64,000 nucleotides of DNA from Pseudanabaena sp. UWO311. Lineage in GTDB: Bacteria > Cyanobacteriota > Cyanobacteriia > Pseudanabaenales > Pseudanabaenaceae. Positions 26,495-34,639 of this stretch are shown one piece after another; position 1 is the first letter of the stretch, and each line of letters opens with the position of its first letter. Under the pieces are notes generated by a model. The model did not search any database. It was not told where the DNA came from and worked only from the letters and a program-made list of their open reading frames with translations. Location of the stretch: NCBI RefSeq assembly GCF_006937785.1, contig NZ_SJEE01000014.1, positions 60,880 through 124,879 on the forward strand. The letters run 5' to 3'. A program made the translations under genes and the position numbers.

Positions 26495-26552
26495 ACCCCA
26501 ACAAATGCTTTAAAAGTATTGCTTTACAGTACTTTTAAAGCATTTGTTGGTT
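26494..26552. terminator. Long hairpin after the small membrane protein gene
   Basis: AACAAATGCTTTAAAAGTA and TACTTTTAAAGCATTTGTT are exact arms (19 bp), with an 11-base loop and AACC/GGTT outside. The spacer from here to 27007 shows no other convincing gene; a 65-codon minus-strand reading (26535-26732) is considered and rejected. Confidence 0.65.
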
Positions 26553-27007
26553 AGGATTGGAGGGTAAATTGCTGTAAAAAATGAAAAAGCTATAGATGCC
26601 TATCTTTAGCAGGATTGATATTTCAAAATATCCTGTTACATTACTTAATATAAAGAAGCCCAAAGGTAAAAATAAAATGATTTTAAAATTTATTGTACTT
26701 TTGCTTACCACTAAAGTTTCTCGTAAGTACAAAGTAATCCCACAGGGAAAATAGAAAGAAGGACGGATAGTTGTTAATTGCTATATCTACGACTACTTTC
26801 AATATCTGAAAGTTGTAAATATTACCTTCTATATTGAGATATCAGAATGCGCTAAGCATGTATTGATGCGGATAGAGCAAGCTAAATGGAATTTAGGCTA
26901 TTAATTTTTACTGCGAAGGGATTCGCCAAGATTAGAGGATTCACAGTAATTGTTTGATCATATTGATGTATGACACATTGGGTCAAGAAGCTTCTAATAG
27001 AATCAAA

Positions 27008-27253
27008 TTAGATAGGTTGCAAAATTACTTCTTCGGGAATTGAAACCCAAACACTAAACTTATCGGCATCACATGTAATTAATATAGCTATACCCAATTC
27101 CAAATCACTTCTACATTCTGCGATCGCTTCGTTAAGAGAGTTGCAAACTTTATGATCTACAAAAGTTTTGCCTAGAACCGTAATTGCTTTTTCGGTTCCA
27201 AAAATGGTGTTGATGGCGATTAAGCGAACTTGATTTAGTGAACTGAAAAGCAT
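27008..27253 (-). CDS. Small conserved protein, paralogue of the 34185-34418 gene
   Basis: 81 residues starting MLFSSLNQVRL. It lines up over its length with the protein at 34185-34418: both have LGKTF at residues 27-31, then a stretch ending EAIA.CR.DL.LG and a W-containing C-terminus. That alignment fixes the ATG at 27253 rather than 27298. Function unknown. The pairing of a small alpha/beta fold in two separate loci suggests a cyanobacterial multi-copy family. Confidence 0.6.
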   Translation of the reverse strand: MLFSSLNQVRLIAINTIFGTEKAITVLGKTFVDHKVCNSLNEAIAECRSDLELGIAILITCDADKFSVWVSIPEEVILQPI

Positions 27254-27565
27254 TGTTTTTGCCTTAACTCTATAGATACTAGTATCGCGCTCACCCATTA
27301 TTTAGGTTGCGATCGCAAATCTATGTCTATGTGATCTTAAAGGTAAAAAATTGCGATCGAGGTCACATATCTATAAAAATTATTTCAATAAATTGAATAG
27401 ATTTTTCAAAAGCATGAGGCGGCGCAGGGTGCCATCTTCATGCTTTTTGTTTTTTGAGTCGTTTAGGATGGGATAAACTTTAAATAAGAGATCAGAATTA
27501 TTCATTTGAGAATATTTTAGCGATACTCTCGTGTAATCTTGCTGTAATTTATTGCGAGAAAAACC

Positions 27566-28228
27566 GTGGGATATAACAAAGGGGATAATTATGAGCAAAA
27601 TATTTTCGACTTATTGACATCAAAAGGGTTAATTGCCACTGGATCAGCTAGAGGTGGGGCAGGAAATTCAACAGATATAAAATTTCTACACAATCTTCAG
27701 GAATACAATCTAGAGGTTAAACTCGATCTCGATGCAGATTACGGACAGAAAATGTTGCGCTGGAATGATGGAATTTGGAGTTGGTGTGTTGATGATGCTG
27801 TGACTTCTTTTTATACATCTGTTGGAGTTTTGGATATTGTCAATGCTAAAAACTTCCTTCCTAATCAATATTCCATCCCCAGAAATGAAATTACTGTGCA
27901 ACAGAAAAAGCAAGATCAAAAAGCTTTTGAAGATAAAGTGGAAATCGATATTAATAGTTTATACAATTTTTATAGTGGTAAAGATTGCTACTATATCCAG
28001 ATTGGAGGGTACGGGTTTTATCATCTCAAACAAGATATTCTCTCATTAGGGACACCGCAATTTGATTGTAGAATGAAGTTGAGATTGAGAGCTAAAACCA
28101 TCCATAGTAGTCCAATCTATAAGTATGGATTCTATGCAGTTCTGAAAGTAGATAAAAAGGAAAAGCCAAAAAAGTCTTGTTATGATCTTGAACAAAAAGA
28201 TGGGCGTGAATTTCCTCCAATCATTTAG
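27566..28228 (+). CDS. Probable type II restriction endonuclease, PD-(D/E)XK fold
   Basis: 220 residues. The N-terminal half carries a PD-(D/E)XK-like core: Glu10 in NYEQNIF, then Asp37 in NSTDIKF and Glu50-x-Lys52 in YNLEVKLDL. The rest is a beta-rich region (CYYIQIGGYGFYHLK) that could bind DNA. The assignment rests on this core plus its tail-to-tail position 19 bp from a DNA cytosine methyltransferase. I do not recognise a specific isoschizomer, so the recognition site is unknown. The composition is A+T-rich compared with the housekeeping neighbours, which fits acquisition by transfer. Confidence 0.7.
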   Translation: MGYNKGDNYEQNIFDLLTSKGLIATGSARGGAGNSTDIKFLHNLQEYNLEVKLDLDADYGQKMLRWNDGIWSWCVDDAVTSFYTSVGVLDIVNAKNFLPNQYSIPRNEITVQQKKQDQKAFEDKVEIDINSLYNFYSGKDCYYIQIGGYGFYHLKQDILSLGTPQFDCRMKLRLRAKTIHSSPIYKYGFYAVLKVDKKEKPKKSCYDLEQKDGREFPPII

Positions 28229-28247
28229 TTTTGACGTGTTCTGCAAT

Positions 28248-29444
28248 TCAAAATAGTACAAGCTGAGTAGATTTCGATTTATCAGGCTGTTTAGATTTAT
28301 TAAAGGCATTTTCTTTATAAGAAAATGCTTTTGCTCTAATCGATTGAATATCTTCAATTGAGTTAGTTATTTCCATATTATTTTTCATGGAATCCAACAC
28401 AAGTATTGCCTCACCTAGAGCTTTTGCCAGAAGCGGTGGGACGGCATTGCCAATTTGCCGCCATTGTTGAGTTATAGTGCCGCAGAAAAAATAATCAGAT
28501 GGAAAAGATTGGATCGCGGCTGCTTCCCTAGGCGTTAAATAGCGATTTTCAACTGGATGATAGTATGTGGTGCGACTGGTGTTAATTGTATTTGCACAAT
28601 CGTAGCGATCAAGTCGATTTAATTTGGCTTCTCTAAATCTCTCTTCATGAATATTTTGCCAATCGACATCAAACCGTAGATTCTCAGGTAAATATGCTAA
28701 CTGATCTTTTTCGTATCTAATACTTTTACCTTCAGGAATATGGCTAATTCTTTCTCTTTCTAAATCATTGGCTATTTGCGATCGCTTAATATCATGATTA
28801 AGGATTTCAGCATTTAATTCTAGTAAATTATCAAAAGCCCATCCAACAGTTCGAGGTAAAGGCAAATCTTGATAATCCTGCGCTGAATCCTTGAACATTT
28901 TATCTGGATAAATATTTTTTACGCCAAAGCGATTACCTAAAAATATTGTCCGTCTTCTCTTCTCTGGAACTCCATAGTGATGTGCTGATAGAACTTTGAC
29001 ATCTATTGTGTAACCCAAGTCGGTAAAACTTTTAATTATTGCTTTTAAAACATTTTCATTTCTTTTTGATAACAATCCTGTTACATTTTCGACAATGATG
29101 TAATCAGGTTTTAATGCTTCCACAATTCTTAGAAATTCAAGAAATAGAAAGTTTCGCTCATCTAGATGATCGTTTTGTCCAATTGTCGAAAAGCCTTGGC
29201 AAGGTGGCCCGCCACAGATCAAGTCAACTTTTTGATGTTCGATTATTGCTTGAATTTGCTGGTTAGATATCTCCCGAATATCACCAGAGATCGCATGAGA
29301 CTGTGGATGATTATATTGAAAAGTTTCAATAGCGGCGCGATCGTGGTCAATTCCTAACAAGCAAGACCAACCTGACATTTCCAATCCGCAAGACATTCCG
29401 CCTGCGCCAGAGAACAAATCTATAAATGTCTTTTTCATACTCAT
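28248..29444 (-). CDS. DNA (cytosine-5) methyltransferase of a type II R-M system
   Basis: 398 residues with the C5-methyltransferase motifs in order: I FIDLFSGAGGMSCGLE, IV CGGPPCQGFSTIG with Cys82 as nucleophile, VI IIVENV, VIII KRRRTIFLGNRF, IX LTPREAAAIQSFPSDYFF and X QIGNAVPPLLAKALG. The target-recognition region lies between VIII and IX (about 195-310). It methylates C5 of cytosine in a site I cannot deduce. The C-terminal 40 residues after the last motif are extra and Lys/Ser-rich. Together with the convergent nuclease it forms a complete restriction-modification pair. Confidence 0.95.
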   Translation of the reverse strand: MSMKKTFIDLFSGAGGMSCGLEMSGWSCLLGIDHDRAAIETFQYNHPQSHAISGDIREISNQQIQAIIEHQKVDLICGGPPCQGFSTIGQNDHLDERNFLFLEFLRIVEALKPDYIIVENVTGLLSKRNENVLKAIIKSFTDLGYTIDVKVLSAHHYGVPEKRRRTIFLGNRFGVKNIYPDKMFKDSAQDYQDLPLPRTVGWAFDNLLELNAEILNHDIKRSQIANDLERERISHIPEGKSIRYEKDQLAYLPENLRFDVDWQNIHEERFREAKLNRLDRYDCANTINTSRTTYYHPVENRYLTPREAAAIQSFPSDYFFCGTITQQWRQIGNAVPPLLAKALGEAILVLDSMKNNMEITNSIEDIQSIRAKAFSYKENAFNKSKQPDKSKSTQLVLF

Positions 29445-29527
29445 ATTAAAGCAGCTAATTAGCTCCTTGTCAAATTATATACTTAGCTATGGTATATTAG
29501 GGATATTAATTAATTACTAAGTTAAAG

Positions 29528-29731
29528 ATGGCGCAAACACAGAGGAAGCCTGTATATATTTTGCCAGAACATCACGATATTTTAAGACGCATTGCTTATG
29601 AGCAGCGTTGCAATCTATCGGATGTTTTAGATGCTGTGCTAGAAAATGCTGATTGGGAAGTAATTGAAGGCAATGCTAAGAATAAGCCGTTGCAAAGAGC
29701 CAATGAGAGAGACAATTCTTATAAAGTTTGA
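29528..29731 (+). CDS. Small ribbon-helix-helix-like protein
   Basis: 67 residues. KPVYILPEHHDILRRIAYEQ followed by CNLSDVLDAVLENADWE fits a ribbon-helix-helix DNA-binding fold (one strand, two helices). Such proteins are often antitoxins or autorepressors. It starts 83 bp from the divergent methyltransferase gene and ends 24 bp before the nucleotidyltransferase gene on the same strand, so it may regulate one or both. Family assignment is by pattern. Confidence 0.6.
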   Translation: MAQTQRKPVYILPEHHDILRRIAYEQRCNLSDVLDAVLENADWEVIEGNAKNKPLQRANERDNSYKV

Positions 29732-29755
29732 TCGTACTTCTTTATCGAGTAAATT

Positions 29756-30853
29756 ATGAAAAGACTAGAAGTTGAAACGAGAACAATTTTGCTAGCTTTG
29801 ACGGGATCTAGACTATATAGAGTCCACAATGAGAATAGCGACTATGACTACAAAGGAATCTGCATTCCAACGCTGCCTTATTTTATTGGCACACAGAACT
29901 TTGAGCAATTAGATAGTTTCTCTGACCCAAATTGTCTGTATTCAGCTTTGACCGATACCGATAGTAATATCTACAACATCAAAAAGTTTTGTCATTTGGC
30001 AACACTCAACAATCCCAATATTCTTGAATTGTTATGGATAGATAGAAGTGACTATCTGATTCTAACTAGATTCGGTGAATCTTTAATTGAAATCCGTGAT
30101 GCTTTTTTAAGCCAAAAAGTTTTCTATAGCTATTCTGGCTATGCTCACGCCCAAATTAAAAAGGTGCAGACCCACAGAAAATGGTTACTGCGGTACAAAG
30201 AAGACCCAGATTTTTTCTCGTTGCCACCAAATCCCAAAGACTATGGACTAGAGGAAAATCCCTTACGCAAAGAACAGTTAAATGCTTTTCTTGAGTTTCT
30301 CTATATTTTAATTAAGGATGCTAGCCAATATAGCGAAGTGGCTACCGAATTGCTAACCCATGTTGATTACAAGGGGTTACTCAAGCAATATCCATTAGCT
30401 GAAGAATTGCTTCCCGCAGTGCAGTACTACACGAGGTCAACCAATGAATTTATTACCTTGCTGCACAATACTCAAACCTATCGGCAAGCACTGCAAGAAT
30501 ACGAAGCTTTTCAGTCATGGCGCAAAAATCGTAATTCAAAACGCGCCGAAATAGAGGAGAAGGTGGGATATGACAGCAAGCATTCTGGGCATTGCTATCG
30601 CTTACTCAAATCTGGTATTGAGATTTTGAATGGTGATGGTGTTATTCCTAATCGGGAAATAACTGGCGATGCCCAATTCATCCGCCAAATCCGCAACGGA
30701 GAAGTCCCCTATGACCACCTAATCGGAGCGGTAAGCAATCTTGAAGCCGAGCTTGAATTAGCTATGAAAAATACAAAACTACCTAAATATCCAAATCAAA
30801 AGCTGATAGAAGAAAAGCAGATTGAGATTATCAAGGAATATCTTAATTTTTAA
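29756..30853 (+). CDS. RlaP-like nucleotidyltransferase (DNA polymerase beta superfamily)
   Basis: 365 residues. The N-terminus has the nucleotidyltransferase signature GSRLYRVHNENSDYDYKGI: the GS loop, then the catalytic D-x-D in SDYDYKG. YIKKFCHLATLNNPNILELLW matches the PF10127 (RlaP) group, first noticed next to RNA-ligase repair genes. The remainder is helical (YSGYAHAQIKKVQTHRKWL; KHSGHCYRLLKSGIEIL). It probably adds nucleotides to RNA ends or to a protein. No RNA ligase is adjacent; its partner here seems to be the ribbon-helix-helix gene 24 bp upstream, beside an R-M system. Confidence 0.8.
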   Translation: MKRLEVETRTILLALTGSRLYRVHNENSDYDYKGICIPTLPYFIGTQNFEQLDSFSDPNCLYSALTDTDSNIYNIKKFCHLATLNNPNILELLWIDRSDYLILTRFGESLIEIRDAFLSQKVFYSYSGYAHAQIKKVQTHRKWLLRYKEDPDFFSLPPNPKDYGLEENPLRKEQLNAFLEFLYILIKDASQYSEVATELLTHVDYKGLLKQYPLAEELLPAVQYYTRSTNEFITLLHNTQTYRQALQEYEAFQSWRKNRNSKRAEIEEKVGYDSKHSGHCYRLLKSGIEILNGDGVIPNREITGDAQFIRQIRNGEVPYDHLIGAVSNLEAELELAMKNTKLPKYPNQKLIEEKQIEIIKEYLNF

Positions 30854-30889
30854 TTGCAGTTCCAATCAAGTAAGTTGTTGGAATTAAAC

Positions 30890-30964
30890 GTAGGATGGGT
30901 TAGCGATCGCGTAACCTATCATTGCAAAATAATTGATGCGTTACGCTGAACTAACGCTTCCTAC
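30890..30964. repeat. GTAGGATGGGTTAGCG-type inverted repeat
   Basis: GTAGGATGGGTTAGCG (30890-30905) and CTAACGCTTCCTAC (30951-30964) are the ends; inner GCGTAAC and GTTACGC segments also face each other. The sequence class (GTAGGNTGGGTTAGCG with matching end) is, to my recollection, a widespread cyanobacterial non-coding repeat. It lies just upstream of pyrC. Confidence 0.6.
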
Positions 30965-30982
30965 ATTTAAAGAGATCTTTTT

Positions 30983-32371
30983 ATGAGCATATTAATTCGA
31001 CAAGGCACGATTATTTTGCCCGATCGCCAAACATTGCTAGGTGATGTTTATCTGCGGGACGGAAAAATTGCCGCGATCGCAGAAACTCTTGATCCTAATG
31101 ATCTAAGCGCTGATGACCAACCTTTAGAAATTATTGAGGCTAATGGTCTGACTTTGATGGCTGGCGTGATTGATCCGCAGGTGCATTTTCGGGAACCGGG
31201 GCTAGAACATAAAGAGGATTTGAGAACCGCAAGCCATGCTTGTGCGAAGGGTGGTGTGACTAGCTTTTTAGAAATGCCAAATACGCGACCACTCACAATT
31301 ACGCAAGCAGCGCTGGATGACAAACTTAGTCGGGCAGGTAGTAAATGCGTAGTTAACTACGGCTTTTTTATTGGTGCAACTGGTGAAGTTTTGCCAGATT
31401 TGCTCAGCGCCAATCCCACCTGTGGCATCAAAATATTTATGGGATCGATGCATGGAGATTTGTTGGTCGATCAAGAGGATTTATTAGATAAGATTTTTTC
31501 ACAGGGCGATCGCTTAATTGCGGTTCATGCTGAGGATCAAGCCAGAATTGCTCAACGCCGCATCGAATTTGCCGATAGCAAAGATCCAGCTAAGCATTCA
31601 CTAATTCAAGACAATCAAGCAGCGCTCAATGCGACGAAACTAGCCGTAAAGCTTTCTAAAAAATATCAGCGACGGTTGCATATCTTACATATGTCCACAG
31701 GCGAAGAAGCAGAATTTTTGCGTCAAGAAAAACCAGAGTTGGTAACTGCTGAGGTAACACCGCAACATTTACTGATGAATATTGGAGCTTACGAGAATAT
31801 TGGTTCTCTAGCACAAATGAATCCCCCCTTGCGATCGCCCCGCGATCAAGAAGTCCTTTGGCAAGCTTTGCTTGATGGTGTGATTGACTTTATTGCTACT
31901 GACCATGCACCGCATACTTTGGCAGAGAAAGGATTTGCAGCTAGCGAAGATCTACAATCTCCTCAATCCGAAAAATCCTCAAAGGATACCGTTCTATTAG
32001 AACCAGCCAACGTCCCATCTGGAATGCCGGGAGTAGAAACTTCACTGCCATTGATGTTAACCCAAGCGGCAAAGGGACGTTGCACAGTCCATCAAGTCAG
32101 TGAATGGATGAGCAAAAACGTTGCAAAGGGTTACAAAATTGCTAACAAGGGTGAAATTCGGTTCGGTTGGGATGCTGACCTAGTACTAGTCGATTTGAAT
32201 AACTATAAGCCTGTCAAAAATGAAGATTTGTTGACTAAATGTGGCTGGAGTTCCTTTGCTGGATGGGAACTCACAGGCTGGGCAGTGACTACGATTGTGG
32301 GGGGGCAAGTAGTATATGCAAATGGGAAAGTCAATTCTGAAGTGCGTGGTCAAGCATTGCAGTTTGGCTAG
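30983..32371 (+). CDS. pyrC: Dihydroorotase
   Basis: 462-residue amidohydrolase. Metal-site blocks are DPQVHFREPGLEHKED, IAVHAEDQ, LHILHMST and FIATDHAPHT; the C-terminal VKNEDLLTKCGWSSFAG is typical. It interconverts carbamoyl-aspartate and dihydroorotate in pyrimidine synthesis. The first histidine of the usual HxH zinc pair is Gln here (QVH); from memory the same Gln occurs in other cyanobacterial homologues, so it is not a local mutation. About 18 residues are inserted after DHAPHT. GAGAT lies before the ATG at 30983. Confidence 0.9.
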   Translation: MSILIRQGTIILPDRQTLLGDVYLRDGKIAAIAETLDPNDLSADDQPLEIIEANGLTLMAGVIDPQVHFREPGLEHKEDLRTASHACAKGGVTSFLEMPNTRPLTITQAALDDKLSRAGSKCVVNYGFFIGATGEVLPDLLSANPTCGIKIFMGSMHGDLLVDQEDLLDKIFSQGDRLIAVHAEDQARIAQRRIEFADSKDPAKHSLIQDNQAALNATKLAVKLSKKYQRRLHILHMSTGEEAEFLRQEKPELVTAEVTPQHLLMNIGAYENIGSLAQMNPPLRSPRDQEVLWQALLDGVIDFIATDHAPHTLAEKGFAASEDLQSPQSEKSSKDTVLLEPANVPSGMPGVETSLPLMLTQAAKGRCTVHQVSEWMSKNVAKGYKIANKGEIRFGWDADLVLVDLNNYKPVKNEDLLTKCGWSSFAGWELTGWAVTTIVGGQVVYANGKVNSEVRGQALQFG

Positions 32372-32404
32372 ATTAGCGACACAATGGATAGTCATTAATG
32401 AGTA

Positions 32405-32439
32405 AATTTAAAAGCCTTGCTTTGCAGGGCTTTTAAATT
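32405..32439. terminator. Hairpin downstream of pyrC
   Basis: AATTTAAAAGCCTTGC and GCAGGGCTTTTAAATT pair over 16 positions with one G-T, loop TTT. Confidence 0.7.
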
Positions 32440-32476
32440 GTCTGGGTTTGATTAGAACGCAACATCACGCAACATT

Positions 32477-33193
32477 ATGTTCCACTCTCGAAAGCTATCG
32501 ATTTTATTACTAACAGCGATCGCGACAGGCTTTTTTACAGCCTGTGGTAATTCTGGTACTAGTAATAGCAACAATAATTTTTCTATGCCAGCAAACGATA
32601 CTACGAAAGTTTCCCCTACGCCTACAACTACTGCAACTGCAACTACAAGCCCATCACCAACTGTTTCTCCTAGACCTAAACCCACGATCTCGCCCATTAA
32701 TTTACCCGAACTAGAAATAAAAGCACTCGAACCTTACAAACACCGTTCGAAAATTCTGGAAATGGATGTACCGAAGGGTTGGAAATTAATCGATAAGAGT
32801 CAAACGGGCGAATTACTGTTGACTTGGAATGAACAGGCGGGAAGAGCGACGATTTCCGTAAATATTTTTGTACCTCCAAGCGAAATCCCTGAGAATCGTC
32901 TAGGCGGTGTTTTTGCAGCAATTATTAAAGAAATGTATGGCAACCAAACAGATTTTGAGATGAAAGGGCCCGTAACTGAGACAACAGGAAATATTGTGAT
33001 TGAATGGTCATCTACTGTGGCAGTGGGTGACAAGAAAATTAAATTTCAAGCTAATAGCAAATTACAGCGCCGTAATAACAAGCTAGTAATTTTAACCTAT
33101 GGAGCGATCGAGCCAAAGTTTGCCGAACTAAAAGATTACTTTTTTAAAATAGCTAACAACCAAGTTGTAAATGCTGATATGGAAATTCCTTAA
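32477..33193 (+). CDS. PsbP-fold lipoprotein
   Basis: 238 residues. Signal peptide with lipobox FFTAC (Cys22) means a lipid-anchored exported protein. A Thr/Pro/Ser-rich linker (residues about 40-75) is followed by a PsbP/MogI-like domain (MDVPKGWKLIDKSQTGELLLTWNE... IVIEWSSTVAVGDKKIKFQ). Cyanobacterial PsbP-like lipoproteins sit on the lumenal or periplasmic membrane face, some with PSII. This one is not the CyanoP orthologue; that is better matched by the 49212-49760 gene. Role unknown. Confidence 0.65.
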   Translation: MFHSRKLSILLLTAIATGFFTACGNSGTSNSNNNFSMPANDTTKVSPTPTTTATATTSPSPTVSPRPKPTISPINLPELEIKALEPYKHRSKILEMDVPKGWKLIDKSQTGELLLTWNEQAGRATISVNIFVPPSEIPENRLGGVFAAIIKEMYGNQTDFEMKGPVTETTGNIVIEWSSTVAVGDKKIKFQANSKLQRRNNKLVILTYGAIEPKFAELKDYFFKIANNQVVNADMEIP

Positions 33194-33241
33194 TATGTAA
33201 TGTGTTGGCATGGCTTCGCCGCACCAACCAGCATTAAAACA

Positions 33242-33264
33242 GTGGCGCGGCTTTGCCGCGCCAC
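33242..33264. repeat. GTGGCGCGGC-TTT-GCCGCGCCAC hairpin
   Basis: Perfect 10-bp GC-rich stem, with an imperfect second hairpin (GTTGGCATGGC-TTC-GCCGCACCAAC, about 33203-33227) just before it. It lies between two genes of the same direction, 49 bp after the lipoprotein stop. Confidence 0.65.
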
Positions 33265-33290
33265 CACAAAATTCGATTTTTTAAAACTAT

Positions 33291-34121
33291 ATGCAATTTG
33301 AGATCGCAATTATTGATGCATTCACCAATCAAACTTTTCGCGGTAATCCTGCGGCAACGATATTAGTTGACCAATTTCCCGAAGAAGCTAAAATGCAGCA
33401 AATAGCCTCTGAGATGAATCTCTCAGAAACTGCTTTTGTTAAACCGTTAGATAAAAATTCCTCTCAGAACTATTTCCAGTTGCGATGGTTTACGCCGAAG
33501 CAGGAAGTACCTCTTTGCGGTCATGCTACCCTGGCGATCGCCCATTATTTGCGCGAACTAGAAGTAATCGATCCCAAATCACCACTCATTTTCTCTACGC
33601 TAAGTGGTGATTTAACCATTAGCTTTGAAGAACAGCTAATCGTTATGGATTTTCCTGCTACTTTTTATCAAACTTGCTCGGAGCGATCGCAACAATTATT
33701 AGCAGAGATGTTGAGAGATCAGCCTTATGAAACTCTGGGGCAAGCCGAAGATTATTTATCAGTTTTATTAGAGTCTGAGTCCGCAGTCCAGAATTTTCAG
33801 CCACAATACGAACGCATTGCTGGTCTAGATGGTTTTGGGTTTATCATCACTGCGATCGCCGATCCTGAACAGCCCTATGATTTTGTATCGCGTTTTTTTG
33901 CGCCAAAAGCAGGAATACAAGAAGATCCTGTGACTGGCTCTGCTCATTGTAGTTTGACTCCCTATTGGGCAAAGCGGCTCGGTAAAACCGATCTCAGAGC
34001 AAAACAGTTGTCATCGCGGACTGGCGAACTCATAGTTAGCGATCACGGAGTTAGGGTTTTACTAAAAGGTGAAGCTATGACCTTCTTGCGCGGCAATATC
34101 AATTTAAAATCCATAAAATAA
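33291..34121 (+). CDS. PhzF-family isomerase
   Basis: 276 residues. Typical start IAIIDAFTNQTFRGNPAATI, catalytic-Glu region MNLSETAFV, RWFTPKQEVPLCGHATLA, and RFFAPKAGIQEDPVTGSAHCSLTPYW in the second half. The two-fold diaminopimelate-epimerase-like fold performs proton transfers; in PhzF itself it isomerises a phenazine precursor, but most bacterial members have unknown substrates. Its last five sense codons lie in the left arm of a hairpin at 34104-34162. Confidence 0.92.
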   Translation: MQFEIAIIDAFTNQTFRGNPAATILVDQFPEEAKMQQIASEMNLSETAFVKPLDKNSSQNYFQLRWFTPKQEVPLCGHATLAIAHYLRELEVIDPKSPLIFSTLSGDLTISFEEQLIVMDFPATFYQTCSERSQQLLAEMLRDQPYETLGQAEDYLSVLLESESAVQNFQPQYERIAGLDGFGFIITAIADPEQPYDFVSRFFAPKAGIQEDPVTGSAHCSLTPYWAKRLGKTDLRAKQLSSRTGELIVSDHGVRVLLKGEAMTFLRGNINLKSIK

Positions 34122-34162
34122 GTGGCGACGCTTCGCGCCGTCACTTATTTTATAGATTTTAA
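34104..34162. terminator. Hairpin whose arm runs into the PhzF coding end
   Basis: Left arm TTAAAATCCATAAAATAAG onward is paired with CTTATTTTATAGATTTTAA on the right (about 28 positions, three mismatches), tip GACGC-TTC-GCGCC. The last five sense codons and the stop of phzF are in the arm. Confidence 0.75.
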
Positions 34163-34184
34163 GTCCTAATTTGGCTGAGTAAAG

Positions 34185-34418
34185 CTATATAAAAGATTCT
34201 GAAAAATACCACCACTGAGAAAGGTAATCGCCCTCATCAACAATGATTGAGAGCATTCCCAAATCTAAGTCCTGCCGACAGGCTGCGATCGCTTCTTGTT
34301 GATTTGCATGAATATTGATTGGCAAAAATGTCTTTCCTAGATAACTAATCCCTTTCTCATGTCCCCAAGGCGTTGGGAAATGAGTCGATTGAATTTCAGA
34401 TAAAGATAAAATAATCAT
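34185..34418 (-). CDS. Small conserved protein, paralogue of the 27008-27253 gene
   Basis: 77 residues, MIILSLSEIQSTHFPTPWGH then ISYLGKTF and QQEAIAACRQDLDLGML. Same start, same LGKTF spacing and same EAIA.CR.DL.LG block as the protein at 27008-27253. Function unknown. Single-gene unit between PhzF and the REC-kinase operon. Confidence 0.65.
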   Translation of the reverse strand: MIILSLSEIQSTHFPTPWGHEKGISYLGKTFLPINIHANQQEAIAACRQDLDLGMLSIIVDEGDYLSQWWYFSESFI

Positions 34419-34566
34419 AACTAGCTAACATAGAACGCTCTTCACATCTCCTATGTTTAACTAATTAGCTTAAGAAGTCTGTGATGACTAGTTGGGCTTA
34501 GTGTGACAGGTCAGATACTTCAGCGTGACCACAGCACTTTATGGGAGTGATTGAAATCACAAATTT

Positions 34567-34636
34567 ATAGCGCTTTGCGCTCAACCCATAACCAACTTTT
34601 TGTGGCGCGGCAAAGCCGCACCACAAAAAGTTGGTT
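34567..34636. repeat. Dispersed motif plus 22-bp hairpin
   Basis: TATAGCGCTTTGCGCTCAAC (34567-34586) is followed at once by a hairpin: AACCAACTTTTTGTGG (start 34590) to its mirror ending at 34636, tip CGGC-AAA-GCCG, one G-T pair in 22. It lies 3 bp downstream of the minus-strand kinase stop and is therefore its likely terminator. Confidence 0.7.
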
Positions 34637-34639
34637 CTT

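Noticed and set aside
26535..26732. 65-codon minus-strand reading with two hydrophobic segments
   Set aside because: Its C-terminus is the arm of a hairpin and no ribosome site is visible; A+T-rich spacers give such hydrophobic readings by chance.
27380..27598. 72-codon minus-strand reading, with inner ATG at 27505 (MNNSDLLFKVYPILNDSKNK...)
   Set aside because: It overlaps the restriction gene start, has no clear ribosome site, and no family pattern. The shorter 41-residue form cannot be excluded but is not supported enough.
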